From Actinomadura litoris (GTDB taxonomy: Bacteria > Actinomycetota > Actinomycetes > Streptosporangiales > Streptosporangiaceae): DNA of 64,000 bases. Below the pieces are notes generated by a model. It saw only the letters and a list, made by a program, of their open reading frames with translations. It was not told the origin of the DNA and ran no database searches. The stretch lies in NCBI RefSeq assembly GCF_009733595.1, contig NZ_WOFH01000001.1, forward strand, positions 496,001-560,000, given 5' to 3'. Below are positions 1 through 8,373 of the stretch, piece after piece (positions within the stretch are counted from its first letter, which is position 1; every line of letters begins with the position of its first letter). The position numbers and the translations under genes are program-made.

Positions 1-2007
1 CAGCAGCCCGGCCAGTTCCCGGCGGGCGGCCTCCGTCGCCTCGTCGCCGAGGGCGCCCTCGCGGTAGCGGGCCAGGGCCCGGTCGAGGAGCTCCTTGATC
101 CGGTCCTCGCCGCCCCTGATGTGGACGGCGCGCGAGGTCCCGCGCGTGATCGCCCAGACCGCGCAGCCGTAGGGGGCGAGGTGGTAGGCGAGGAGCAGCG
201 TGCCGCCGTCCAGGAGCCGCTGGGTGGCGGGCAGGTCGAGCGGTTCCGGTTCCTTCAGGGCGGCGTAGCCGGGCAGCTCGTCGCGGATGCGGAGCGTCAC
301 CCGCTCAAGCCTCTCCTCCACGCGCCGGTACTCGCGCTGCCCGGGGCTCTGCTCGTGCAGGACGGCCAGGCGCGTGCGCAGGTCCTGCTCCTCGGCCAGC
401 AGCGCCTCCTGCGCGGGGTCCTCGGCCCGGATCTCCAGGCGACGCTCGGAGAGCAGGTCCATGAGCGCGCGGGTGCGGGCGCGTTCGGAGACGTGGAACG
501 CGCGGTCGTGATCCCCCGGGCCGCCGCGGTGCACCAGGAGGGCGACGAGCCCGGTGAACGGCGTCTGGTGCTCGGCGAAGAGGCTCTCGCGCGCCGTCCC
601 GATCCCGGCGCGGGCGCGCAGCGACTCGACGATCTCGACGGCCTCGGCGTAGCGGTCCAGCGCCGCGTCCAGTTCGTCGCGGCCCTCGTGGATGACGCCG
701 AGGTTCACCAGGTCGATCATGGTCGACTCGGACGCCGGGGAGGCCCGCCGCGTGATGTCCAGCGCCCGCCGCGCGGCGGCCAGGGCCTGGTCGAGGTCGC
801 CCTCGGCTCTGGCGATCACGGCGAGGTTGCCGTGGACGACGGCGGCCGAGGGCGAGTCCGGGACGGACTCGGCGTAGATCGACAGCGCCTCCTCGCAGTG
901 CCGCCGGGCCGCGGCCAGGTCCTCGTCGATCAGGAAGCCGCCGAGGTTGCCGAGGTCGCGGGCCGTCTCCAGCGAGCGCGGCGCGGCGGCGCGGTCGATG
1001 TCGAGCGCCTCGCGGAACGCGGCGAGCGCGGCCGCGCGGTCCCCGGCGCGGAGCCGCAGGCCGCCGAGCGTGCTCAGCCGGCTCGCCAGCGACGGCGAGC
1101 GCGGGACGACCCGCCGGCTGATCTCCACCGCGCGTTCGACGGCGTCCAGCGCCCGGCCGTCCTCGCCGCGCCGCCGGTGGATCGCCGCGATGTTCGCGAG
1201 GTCGGTGGCGGTCTCGGTGGAGCCGGGGGCCAGCGCCTCGTCGATGTCGAGCGCGCCGTAGTAGTAGCGCAGGGCCTGGTCGAGGTCTCCGCCGAGCCGG
1301 AGCACGTAGCCGACGTTGACGAGTTCGCGGGCGGTCGCCGGCGAGCGGGGGTCCAGCTCGCGCTGCATGACCAGCGCGAGTTCGTAGTGGGTGCGCGCCG
1401 CGTCCAGATCGCCGTACTCGACCAGGACCGAGCCGATCAGGCTCAGGTCGGTCGCCGCCGCGCCGGGGTCGGTCTTCCGGTCGACCTCCAGGGCCCGGCG
1501 GAACAGGGCGAGCGCCTCGTCCAGCTCCCCCAGCGCGAGGTGCACCGTGCCCGCGTTGCTGAGATAGGACGGATAGGCGTCCGGGACGGGGCTGAGGGCG
1601 GACACGATCTCGGCCGCCTTCCGGAACAGCGCGAGCGCCTCGCGCAGTTCTCCGCGCGGCTTGTGCACCGAACCGAGGTTGCTGGTGAACTTCGCCACGT
1701 CGGCGCTTCCGGCGTCGATCCCGGTGGCGATGTCGAGTGCTCGCCCGAAGTGCGTCTCGGCCTCGTCCAGCCTGCTCTGCCGCAGCATGAGGTTCCCGAG
1801 GACGTCGTGCAGGTACTGGAGGAACGGCAGGAGTTCCGCCCGGTCCTCCTCACGCTCGGCGAGCGCGCGTTCCGCCCAGGGCACCGCCTCCTCGTAGCAG
1901 CCGATCGCCTCCAGCTCCTGATGGTCGTCCATCAGCCGCTTGCCGATCCGCGCGTAGGCGACGGCGTTGTTGAGCGGATCCGAGGCGTCGAGTTCCGGTG
2001 AGCTCAC
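1..2007 (-). CDS. TPR repeat protein with CHAT protease domain, 3' end outside window
   Basis: Reading from 2007 to the left edge gives about 669 residues without a stop, so the C-terminus is missing. Residues of roughly 10 to 470 are tandem TPR-type helical repeats (ALALFR, LGNLG and DLAN cores recur every ~40 residues). From about residue 595 the sequence LLLAYHLAPYGCAVWAIT matches the start of a CHAT (caspase-HetF-associated with TPRs) domain; the catalytic His and Cys would lie beyond the window. The GTG start overlaps the TGA of the upstream gene (GTGA), so translation is coupled to the macro/cyclase gene. TPR-CHAT proteins are caspase-like proteases or scaffolds of bacterial conflict systems; here it is probably the executioner or sensor of a three-gene operon. 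Without the C-terminus I cannot say whether the protease is active. Confidence 0.85.
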   Translation of the reverse strand, partial: MSSPELDASDPLNNAVAYARIGKRLMDDHQELEAIGCYEEAVPWAERALAEREEDRAELLPFLQYLHDVLGNLMLRQSRLDEAETHFGRALDIATGIDAGSADVAKFTSNLGSVHKPRGELREALALFRKAAEIVSALSPVPDAYPSYLSNAGTVHLALGELDEALALFRRALEVDRKTDPGAAATDLSLIGSVLVEYGDLDAARTHYELALVMQRELDPRSPATARELVNVGYVLRLGGDLDQALRYYYGALDIDEALAPGSTETATDLANIAAIHRRRGEDGRALDAVERAVEISRRVVPRSPSLASRLSTLGGLRLRAGDRAAALAAFREALDIDRAAAPRSLETARDLGNLGGFLIDEDLAAARRHCEEALSIYAESVPDSPSAAVVHGNLAVIARAEGDLDQALAAARRALDITRRASPASESTMIDLVNLGVIHEGRDELDAALDRYAEAVEIVESLRARAGIGTARESLFAEHQTPFTGLVALLVHRGGPGDHDRAFHVSERARTRALMDLLSERRLEIRAEDPAQEALLAEEQDLRTRLAVLHEQSPGQREYRRVEERLERVTLRIRDELPGYAALKEPEPLDLPATQRLLDGGTLLLAYHLAPYGCAVWAITRGTSRAVHIRGGEDRIKELLDRALARYREGALGDEATEAARRELAGLL

Positions 2008-3428
2008 GCGTCCTCCGGAGTCTTCGGCGGGGTCCACAGCCACGCCTGCTCGGCGAACTCCTTCACCTGGACGTGGACCCTGGTGAACTCGTCCGCGGCG
2101 CCCCCGAGGTAGCCGGGTTTGATCACGTAGTCGTACAGGTGGTCGGAGACCAGCACGGCGAGGTCGGCCGCCCGCTCCCCGGCGGCGGCGCGCAGCTCCG
2201 GGCTGTCCACCAGGCGGTTGATGCCCACGACCATCGAACCGGAGAATCCCGCCACGCTCGGGCCGATGAGTCCGATGCCCACCGCCATGCGCAGCCGGAC
2301 CCGGTCGTGCTCCGCCCCGTTGTCGGCGGCGAGCCTGCGCGCGGTCGAGGCGAGCAGTTGCGGGAGCGCCGCCGTCGGGTCGGCGGTGCTGGGGAGGAAC
2401 GCGACGAACCCGTCCCCGGTCCACTGCTTGTCGGCCGTGTCGATCGAGACGCCGCAGTCGCGGAGGACCCCGGCGACGAGGCGGGCCAGGCGCTCCTGCA
2501 CCCGCTCCTGGGCCGGGACGCCGCGCCGCCCGTACCCCATGACGTCCACGACGAAGCCCATCTGGAGGCTCCTGCGGCCGGACGGCGGCCTGACGGCGCT
2601 CGCCGCGGCGGCGTCCTCCGCGAACGGCGGCGCGAACGGCGGCGCGATGCCCTCCGGGGCCGCGCCGAGCCGCCGCAGGTTCCGGTCGCCGCCGAGGACC
2701 CGGTCGCATACGGCCAGCTCACGGTCGGTGTAGGCGAGCAGGTAGACGACCTGGAGGCCGGACGCCGCCCGGGTGCGGTGGAAGTCGAGGACCGCGCCGA
2801 GCATGGCCCGGACCGTCCGCTCGACGTCGCCGCCGCCCTGCCCCACGCCGAGCAGCGGGAACAGGACGCTCCGCAGGGGCGGGTCGGCGTCCGCGCGTTC
2901 GACCTCCGCGAGCGCGTTGGTCACGCACCGGCCGATCTCGCGCACCTGCCGGAACCCGCCGCCGGGCTCGCCCTGGACCGCCGCGACGTGGACGACGCGG
3001 CGCACCCCGCCGCGCGCCAGCATGCCCGCGCCGGTCATCACGGCGGTCGCGGCGGGCAGCGGGGCGCGCCCGGCCGTCGCGCGCGCCAGCTCATGACCCA
3101 CCAGGTCCTCGACCACCTGCCCGGTGGCGTCCCGCCGGGCCCCCTCGTAGCGGACGATGCTGGACACCGAGAACTCCTCGACGCGGGCCATCTCCATGCT
3201 GGTGTTCTCGGAGTTGACCCAGACCTCGGCGCAGCGCGCCCGCCGGATGTCGCCGCAGACGATGCCGACGTAGCGCTCGCCCGCGCCCGCGGTGAACCTG
3301 AAGTAGCGGATCTCGCCGCTGTCGAGCGGCCGTCCCGGACCGGTCCGCCGCCCGCGCCGCAGCCACCAGAGGAGCGCGCAGGCCAGGGCCGCCACGCCGA
3401 CACCGATCAGGGCCGTGGCCGGGCTCAT
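2004..3428 (-). CDS. membrane-anchored macro domain-class III cyclase-like fusion
   Basis: 474 residues. A single membrane segment lies at residues 6-22, followed by WLRRGRR, which suggests a cytoplasmic body. Residues ~53-220 read as a macro (ADP-ribose-binding) domain: VGIVCGD, then VNSENTS in the place of the usual VNxAN, and PLLGVGQGGG near its end. A proline/alanine linker (262-285) leads to a class III nucleotidyl-cyclase-like domain (~288-470), with the two metal-type Asp at D295 (VVDVMGYG) and D339 (WTGDG). The lysine that adenylate cyclases carry four residues before the second Asp is Gln335 here, so substrate or activity is uncertain. ATG overlaps the TGA of the CATRA/PNP gene (ATGA) and its own TGA overlaps the GTG of the TPR-CHAT gene. 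Inferred role: membrane-tethered nucleotide sensor or effector of the operon. Confidence 0.8.
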   Translation of the reverse strand: MSPATALIGVGVAALACALLWWLRRGRRTGPGRPLDSGEIRYFRFTAGAGERYVGIVCGDIRRARCAEVWVNSENTSMEMARVEEFSVSSIVRYEGARRDATGQVVEDLVGHELARATAGRAPLPAATAVMTGAGMLARGGVRRVVHVAAVQGEPGGGFRQVREIGRCVTNALAEVERADADPPLRSVLFPLLGVGQGGGDVERTVRAMLGAVLDFHRTRAASGLQVVYLLAYTDRELAVCDRVLGGDRNLRRLGAAPEGIAPPFAPPFAEDAAAASAVRPPSGRRSLQMGFVVDVMGYGRRGVPAQERVQERLARLVAGVLRDCGVSIDTADKQWTGDGFVAFLPSTADPTAALPQLLASTARRLAADNGAEHDRVRLRMAVGIGLIGPSVAGFSGSMVVGINRLVDSPELRAAAGERAADLAVLVSDHLYDYVIKPGYLGGAADEFTRVHVQVKEFAEQAWLWTPPKTPEDA

Positions 3429-5437
3429 GCCGTCTCGACGCCGTCCGGCGCGCGGGCCGACACCTCGGCGGTGCGTCCGCCGCGCGGGGTGAGCGGCGGG
3501 CACTCCGCCAGCAGGGCCGCGCCGTAGGAGGCGGCCGCGAGTGAGGCGTACCTGCGCCAGGTCCGGTCGGTCCGCGTGTCGCCGTAGTCGCTGACACCGC
3601 GGACCACCAGCCATTCCAGCCCGCTGGAGAAGCTCGCGACGCCGATGCCCTTGCCCTCCATCTCGACCGCGCGGAGGGCGTGCTCGGCGGCGAGCCGGTC
3701 GCGGGTGGCGGCGTTGCGCAGCGCGCGGTCGGCGCTGCCGACGAAGCCGTAGTGCACCTTCGGGTGGCCGGGCCGGTGCCCGCTGGCGGCCCGGTCGGGG
3801 TGCGGCGTCGGGGCCTGCGCGCCGTCCGACATGTACAGGACGTCGGTGGCGTCCGGCGGGCGGTCGAAGCCCTGGAGGACGGCGGCTCCCCGGGCGAGGA
3901 GGTCCTCCCACGCCCTGCGTCCGAGCTGCTCCTCGGCCTCCAGGTACCTGGCGCGGCGGACGAGCAGCGGCGACGGCCGGGGGAAGGGCTGCCGGAGCGA
4001 CAGGCCGTCGGGCCGGTCGACCACGTGGTCGTAGTCGATGACGCCCCACGTGGAGACGACGATGTCGCCGAGCCTGACGTGCCGGTCCGGGTGCCCGGGG
4101 TCCGGCACGCCCGCGGCGATGCCGACCATCAGCACGTAGCCGACCGTCGGGAAGCTCCGCACCAGGTTGGCGCAGGCGTCGGCGGCCGCGTCGTTGGCCG
4201 TGTCCCCCATCAGCGTCAGGGCCACCCCGTGCGGACGGTCCGGGTCCGCGCCGGTCATGGTCCCGACGACGTAGTCGGCGCGGTCGCCCGCCACGTTCCG
4301 CCGCCGCGCGTCCCGCACGAACGCCCGGACGGCGTTGAACTCCTCCGGCAGCGCGCTGACGATACCGATCGTCGGCTCCTCCACGGCCCTCCTTCGTTTC
4401 GCGCGGCCCGGCGCGTGTGCGTCGAGCCGCCAGAGCCCGCGTCCGGCCTCGGACGCGGCGTCCAGGTAGGCGATCTCGTCGTCGAGCCGCTGCCGGAACC
4501 AGCGGGCGAGCCGGAGGTCGTCGGCGACGAACCCGGACTCGGCGGTACCCGGCCCCAGGACGGCGGCGGCGTTGTCCAGCGCGATCTCGACCGTCCGGCG
4601 CATGGTCTTCGCTTCCGCCACGCGTCCACTCGCCCTGGCCTGGTCGAGGCCCAGTTCCGCCAGGCGGTCGGCGAGCGCGTCGCCCTGACCGAGGGACCGG
4701 GCGAGGGAGAGGGCGTCGGACGCTCCGTCGCGGAGCCGGTCGCAGACGTCCCTGACGTCGGGGAACGTGGCGTGGACCCGCATCTGGTAGCGGCTCTTGG
4801 CCATGTGCATGAGGTAGCGGCCGAGGAAGGGCATGTCGTCGGCGGTGCCGCGCGACCAGGTCCAGGCGCTGAGCAGATCGTCCTGGTCGGGCGCGCCGAG
4901 CACGCGGATGCGGCGGTCGGCCGTCGGCTGGGCGGCGGGCCCGTACTCCCAGGCGACGATCCCCCCGGGCAGCCGGGCGGGCTGCCTCGACCAGCCCGGC
5001 GCCTCCTCGGGCGGGACGCCGTTCCCGGTGGTCTTGCCGAGAGCGAGCAGCGCCGTTCCGATGAACACGTCGGTGGGGCCGAGGACCCGGCCCAGTAACC
5101 GTTCGTGATCGGCCCAACCCGGGCCGGGCGTGCCGCCGCGCGGCGCGGCGGACACAAGGACGAGATGGAGGACGTCGTGCTCGCGGCGTAACACCATCTG
5201 GAGGTCGTGGTCGCGATGCTCGCGCGCCGCGACGGCGCCGTTCGGGACGCGCTTCAGGGAGGGCGGGACCGTGTCGCGGAGGCCGGTGGAGGGGACCGGC
5301 TCCGTCATGCCGAGCACGTCGGCGCACCGCTCCCAGATCCGGCGCAGGGCCGTGAGCGCGGCGGCCGACGCCGGACCGTCCAGGGGCGCGAAGACATGTG
5401 CCACGAGCTCCTGCTCCACCACACGGTTCCCGCCCAT
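3425..5437 (-). CDS. CATRA-like protein fused to nucleoside phosphorylase-like domain
   Basis: 670 residues, start at the ATG of 5437 because GGAG lies 5-6 bases upstream; an in-frame start 42 bases further up lacks this. Residues ~6-340 resemble the actinobacterial CATRA (CASPASE and TPR repeat-associated, BN6_48550-type) family by my recollection of its motifs: ELVAHVFAPLDG, HDVLHLVLV, LSAWTWSRG, MAKSRYQMRV. Residues ~355-655 are a PNP/UDP-phosphorylase (MTAN-like) domain: IGIVSALPEEF, VGIAAGVP, RLGDIVVST, and the nucleobase-site motif VEMEGKG ... SDYGD with E594 and D617 intact. Such PNP domains in conflict systems cleave nucleosides or nucleotides as sensors or toxins. It is the first gene of the operon; a TATACG-like -10 sits in the 70-base gap upstream. 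The CATRA assignment is a family recollection, the PNP domain is clear. Confidence 0.8.
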   Translation of the reverse strand: MGGNRVVEQELVAHVFAPLDGPASAAALTALRRIWERCADVLGMTEPVPSTGLRDTVPPSLKRVPNGAVAAREHRDHDLQMVLRREHDVLHLVLVSAAPRGGTPGPGWADHERLLGRVLGPTDVFIGTALLALGKTTGNGVPPEEAPGWSRQPARLPGGIVAWEYGPAAQPTADRRIRVLGAPDQDDLLSAWTWSRGTADDMPFLGRYLMHMAKSRYQMRVHATFPDVRDVCDRLRDGASDALSLARSLGQGDALADRLAELGLDQARASGRVAEAKTMRRTVEIALDNAAAVLGPGTAESGFVADDLRLARWFRQRLDDEIAYLDAASEAGRGLWRLDAHAPGRAKRRRAVEEPTIGIVSALPEEFNAVRAFVRDARRRNVAGDRADYVVGTMTGADPDRPHGVALTLMGDTANDAAADACANLVRSFPTVGYVLMVGIAAGVPDPGHPDRHVRLGDIVVSTWGVIDYDHVVDRPDGLSLRQPFPRPSPLLVRRARYLEAEEQLGRRAWEDLLARGAAVLQGFDRPPDATDVLYMSDGAQAPTPHPDRAASGHRPGHPKVHYGFVGSADRALRNAATRDRLAAEHALRAVEMEGKGIGVASFSSGLEWLVVRGVSDYGDTRTDRTWRRYASLAAASYGAALLAECPPLTPRGGRTAEVSARAPDGVETA

Positions 5438-5508
5438 GTCGGCTCCGCTCAGCCACGAGTGGTCTCGACGATGAAGCAATCGTATAAGGACGCGGTCGGG
5501 CGGAGCCG

Positions 5509-6414
5509 TCAGAAGGCCAGGGTGATCTTTCCGGCCAGGCCGCCCCGACGGAAGCGCTCGTGTGCGGCCTGGATCTCGTGGATGCCGAAGGCGGAGTGCA
5601 CACGCGGCCGCAGCGCGCCCTGGTCGACGAGCCGGGTGAGTTCGTTCAGCCCCGCGCCGTCCTCGCGCACCTGGTTGACCGTCGTCCGGACGCCGCGCGC
5701 GGACAGATCCGGAACCGGACCGGCCTGCGTGGCGATCGACGCGTACCGTCCGCCGTCGGCCACCGCCCCGGTCACGAAGGCCCCGAAGGTGTCGAAGACC
5801 GCGTCATAGCCACGGTCCTCAAGGGCGCTTTTGTCGGTGGTGACGAGATCGGCGCCGTGCTCCTGCGCGAAACCGACCTGCGCCTCCCGGGAGACCAGGG
5901 CGTCGACCTTGACGCCTCGCGCTCGGGCGATCTGCAGCGCCAGCCCTCCGACCGCGCCCGCCGCACCGGCGATCAGCAGCCGCTCCCCGGCGGACACCGC
6001 GAGCCAGTCCAGCGTCTGCGAGGCCGTCAGCCCGGGAAGCGGCAGCGTGGCGGCCTCGTTCAGGCTGACCGCCCCCGGCGCGGCCGCCACCGACCGCGCC
6101 GGAAGCGCGACCAGGTCGGCCCAGGTGCCCCGGGCGGAGCCGAGCTGGTGCGACATCGCGATGACGCGGTCCCCGGCGCGCAGGCCGCTGCCGCCGCCCT
6201 CGACCACGATCCCGGCCAGGTCCCAGCCGAGCGTCGTCGGCAGCGGCGGAGTCCCGTCCCCGATGGCGCCCTCCCGCGTCTTGTCGTCCACGGGGTTGAT
6301 GCTGGACGCGATGGTCCGGATAAGCACGTCCTCCGAACCCGGTTCGGGCTCCGGAACCTCCACAAGACGGAGGACGTCGGGGGTGCCGAACCGGTCGATC
6401 TGTATAGCGCGCAC
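5509..6414 (-). CDS. zinc-independent MDR alcohol dehydrogenase / quinone oxidoreductase
   Basis: 301 residues using the GTG at 6414, which yields the family's canonical N-terminus VRAIQIDRFGTPDVLRLVEVP; earlier in-frame starts add a low-complexity extension. The GroES-like half contains INPVDDKTREG and GWDLAGIVVEGG. The NAD(P)H-binding Rossmann motif AGAAGAVGGLA is at residues 149-159. The cysteine and histidine zinc ligands of classical ADHs are absent, so it belongs to the quinone-oxidoreductase-like branch and probably reduces quinones or enals with NADPH. It lies 90 bases downstream of the LOG-like gene on the same strand and 71 bases upstream of the conflict operon, and may be co-transcribed with the former. 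Confidence 0.88.
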   Translation of the reverse strand: MRAIQIDRFGTPDVLRLVEVPEPEPGSEDVLIRTIASSINPVDDKTREGAIGDGTPPLPTTLGWDLAGIVVEGGGSGLRAGDRVIAMSHQLGSARGTWADLVALPARSVAAAPGAVSLNEAATLPLPGLTASQTLDWLAVSAGERLLIAGAAGAVGGLALQIARARGVKVDALVSREAQVGFAQEHGADLVTTDKSALEDRGYDAVFDTFGAFVTGAVADGGRYASIATQAGPVPDLSARGVRTTVNQVREDGAGLNELTRLVDQGALRPRVHSAFGIHEIQAAHERFRRGGLAGKITLAF

Positions 6415-6503
6415 GGAGAGCCCTTCACTAACTGCCGCTGACCAGCGCACTAACGCCCCCGCCGAGGCCGGGATTCCCGCGCCGCGTCCGCCGGGGCGGA
6501 CGT

Positions 6504-6977
6504 TCAGTCCCACAGCCCGGTTCGCGCCAGCGCCTCGGCGGGCGTGTCGGCATAGCGGAGGCCCGGCACCACGTCACCTGCGGCGTCCACGATCCGCCAG
6601 CCGCCGAGTTGCACCACGGGCACGCCGCCCCGGCGCTTCGCGAGCGCGAGTTCCGAGAGGGTCCCCCAGGACCCGCCGATGACGATCACCGCGTCGCCGC
6701 TGTTCACGATGACGCTGTTGCGGGCCTCGCCGATCCCGGTCGCGATGGCGATGGTGAGGTCGGGACCGGCGCCCTCCCGGTCGGCGCGCGACAGCACCCC
6801 GACGACCGTCCCACCGGCGGCCGCCGCACCGGCCGCGACCTCGGCCATCACACCGGTGTAGCCGCCGCAGATCACCACCGCGCCCCGTCCGGCGAGCAGC
6901 CGTCCGACCTCGCGGGCGTGCCCGCGGTCGTCAGCGGTGCAGTCGCGGGGCCCGCACACCGACACCTGGATCGCCAC
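6504..6977 (-). CDS. TIGR00725/LOG-like Rossmann-fold protein
   Basis: 157 residues with the GTG at 6977, which gives the family length and the typical start VAIQVSVCGPRDCT. The fold is that of the DprA/LOG (lysine decarboxylase-like) superfamily: VVICGGYTGVM at 34-44, GEARNSVIV at 83-91 and the phosphate-binding GGSWGTLSE at 101-109, a variant of the PGGxGTxxE motif in cytokinin-activating LOG phosphoribohydrolases. The TIGR00725 subgroup has no firmly known reaction; nucleotide binding or a phosphoribohydrolase activity is plausible. GGGGGTGG lies just upstream of the start. Confidence 0.85.
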   Translation of the reverse strand: MAIQVSVCGPRDCTADDRGHAREVGRLLAGRGAVVICGGYTGVMAEVAAGAAAAGGTVVGVLSRADREGAGPDLTIAIATGIGEARNSVIVNSGDAVIVIGGSWGTLSELALAKRRGGVPVVQLGGWRIVDAAGDVVPGLRYADTPAEALARTGLWD

Positions 6978-7491
6978 TGGACCACCCCCACCCGTCCTTA
7001 CCCATCCGAAAGGAACGGCAAGACGATCGCGGACGCGACCCCGATATGGCCGCCCAAAGATGAAACGCGAAACACACACACTCAACGCGAAGTATTCAAG
7101 CCCGACAAACGCACCCGCCGCCACAGGCGGTCATCCGCCTCCGGCCTCACCCTGGTCCCCTCCTGGTTCTGCAACGGCCCGCCCGTCGGCCGCACCTTCT
7201 ACACCCGCACCCCCTGGGCAACGCCCTGACCCCTCCCCCATAACCCCCCACCCGTCCAGCGGGGGCGCGTCGGTTGGGTTGGGCCGGGTGGGCTGCTGTT
7301 GGCCTGGGTGAACACGGGGTTCGGGTCGGAGATTTCGTGGTGGGGCGGCTGTCAGATCTTGGGTCGGGCCTGTACGGGGGTGTTCGGCGTACAGGCTGAC
7401 AACAGTGATCATCTTGTGGACACGTGAGTGATCCGTGACGTTTGTCCCCGGCGGGCCCCGCTCCTCCCCACGCCCGCCACCAGGAGGGACG
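6978..7491. other. 514-base divergent intergenic region
   Basis: Lies between the LOG-like gene on the minus strand and the peptidoglycan-hydrolase cluster on the plus strand. I see no supported gene. The half nearer 7492 contains an inverted repeat at 7369-7395 and a ribosome-binding AGGAGG at 7482-7488. I looked for the conserved blocks of a ydaO-type (c-di-AMP) riboswitch, which often precedes actinobacterial wall-hydrolase genes, and did not find convincing ones. Confidence 0.5.
7369..7395 (+). promoter_or_regulatory. inverted repeat upstream of wall-hydrolase cluster
   Basis: CCTGTACG at 7369-7376 pairs perfectly with CGTACAGG at 7388-7395 around an 11-base loop. It stands about 97 bases before the ATG of the first secreted hydrolase and is followed by TGACAACAGTGATCATC, a sequence less GC-rich than its surroundings that may hold the promoter. 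It could be a protein-binding operator or a leader-RNA hairpin; sequence alone does not decide. Confidence 0.35.
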
Positions 7492-8334
7492 ATGAAACTA
7501 TCCTCATGTGCCGCCGCCCTTGCGGCGACCGCGCTGATCGGGTCTCTGGGCGTGGCGTCCGGGACCGCGGCGCGGGCGGCCGGGGGCACGGCCCTGCCGG
7601 GCGTGGACATGGCGGCCACCGTGAAGGCGGCCCAGATCGATCCGCGGCGCGCCGACAGCACGTTGACGCCGGGGGCCAAGGCCAGCGTGCTGCTGGTCGA
7701 GGAGGCCCTGCGCGACCGGAACCTGCTGGACGCCAAATGGGTGGACGGCTATTTCGGCACCACGACGATCACCGCGTTCGCCGATTACCAGAAGTCGCTC
7801 GGCTACAGCGGTATCGACGCCTCGGGGCTGCCGGGGAAGACCTCGCTCGCCAAGCTCGGAACCGGGCGTTTCACGGTCAACCACATCATCGGCCCGGGGA
7901 CCCGCGTTTCCGTTGGGGACGCTGTTATCAATACCCGGACGCAGAGCATGCTGGCCGAGGCGGAAAGGCTGCTCGGCCGGGATCTCGCGCTGGACCAGGG
8001 CTCCTACAACCCGGGCGGAGACCCGACGTCCGCCGGCACCCATGACGGCGGCGGCGTCGTCGACATCTCGGTCGAGGGAATGAGCGCCGCCACCCGCACC
8101 TATGTCTCCCGCACCCTGCGCCGCGTCGGATTCGCGGCGTGGGTGCGCAGCCCCGAGCAGGGCGACTGGCCGTGGCACATCCACGCCGTCGCCATCAGCG
8201 ACACCGACCTCGCCGCACAGGCACAGCACCAGGTCGGTGACTACTACCTCGGCATGAACGGGCTCGCGAACCGCGGCCCGGACGACGGGCCGAGGCTGAC
8301 GATCCGCACCTGGGAGGAATACCGGCTCGGCTGA
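7492..8334 (+). CDS. secreted peptidoglycan-binding / M15-like peptidase
   Basis: 280 residues. Start chosen at the ATG of 7492, which has AGGAGG five bases upstream and opens a clean Sec signal peptide (cleavage expected after AARA, about residue 29). Residues ~55-125 form a peptidoglycan-binding-type helical domain (VLLVEEALRDRNLL, YFGTTTITAFADYQKSLG). The C-terminal half carries the LAS-family metal motifs HxxxxxxD (H184, D191 in THDGGGVVDIS) and HxH (H229, H231 in WHIHAV), as in D-Ala-D-Ala carboxypeptidase/VanY-like M15 peptidases. It probably trims wall peptides outside the cell. First gene of a three-gene cluster of secreted wall enzymes. Confidence 0.85.
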   Translation: MKLSSCAAALAATALIGSLGVASGTAARAAGGTALPGVDMAATVKAAQIDPRRADSTLTPGAKASVLLVEEALRDRNLLDAKWVDGYFGTTTITAFADYQKSLGYSGIDASGLPGKTSLAKLGTGRFTVNHIIGPGTRVSVGDAVINTRTQSMLAEAERLLGRDLALDQGSYNPGGDPTSAGTHDGGGVVDISVEGMSAATRTYVSRTLRRVGFAAWVRSPEQGDWPWHIHAVAISDTDLAAQAQHQVGDYYLGMNGLANRGPDDGPRLTIRTWEEYRLG

Positions 8335-8373
8335 CCCATCCGTACCCCAAGCCCCACGGACAAGGAGAACAGC

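Noticed and set aside
121..2001. Long plus-strand open frame antisense to the TPR-CHAT gene
   Set aside because: Arg/Gly/Val-rich composition without domains; the minus-strand frame has clear TPR and CHAT sequence. It is a high-GC shadow.
2004..5603. Single 1199-codon minus-strand frame spanning two genes
   Set aside because: Its first two thirds are the wrong frame of the CATRA-PNP gene; only the last 474 codons, from the ATG at 3428, form the macro-cyclase protein.
7230..7491. ydaO-type (c-di-AMP) riboswitch before wall-hydrolase genes
   Set aside because: Expected from genomic context in actinobacteria, but the conserved sequence blocks were not found; only one small inverted repeat is present.
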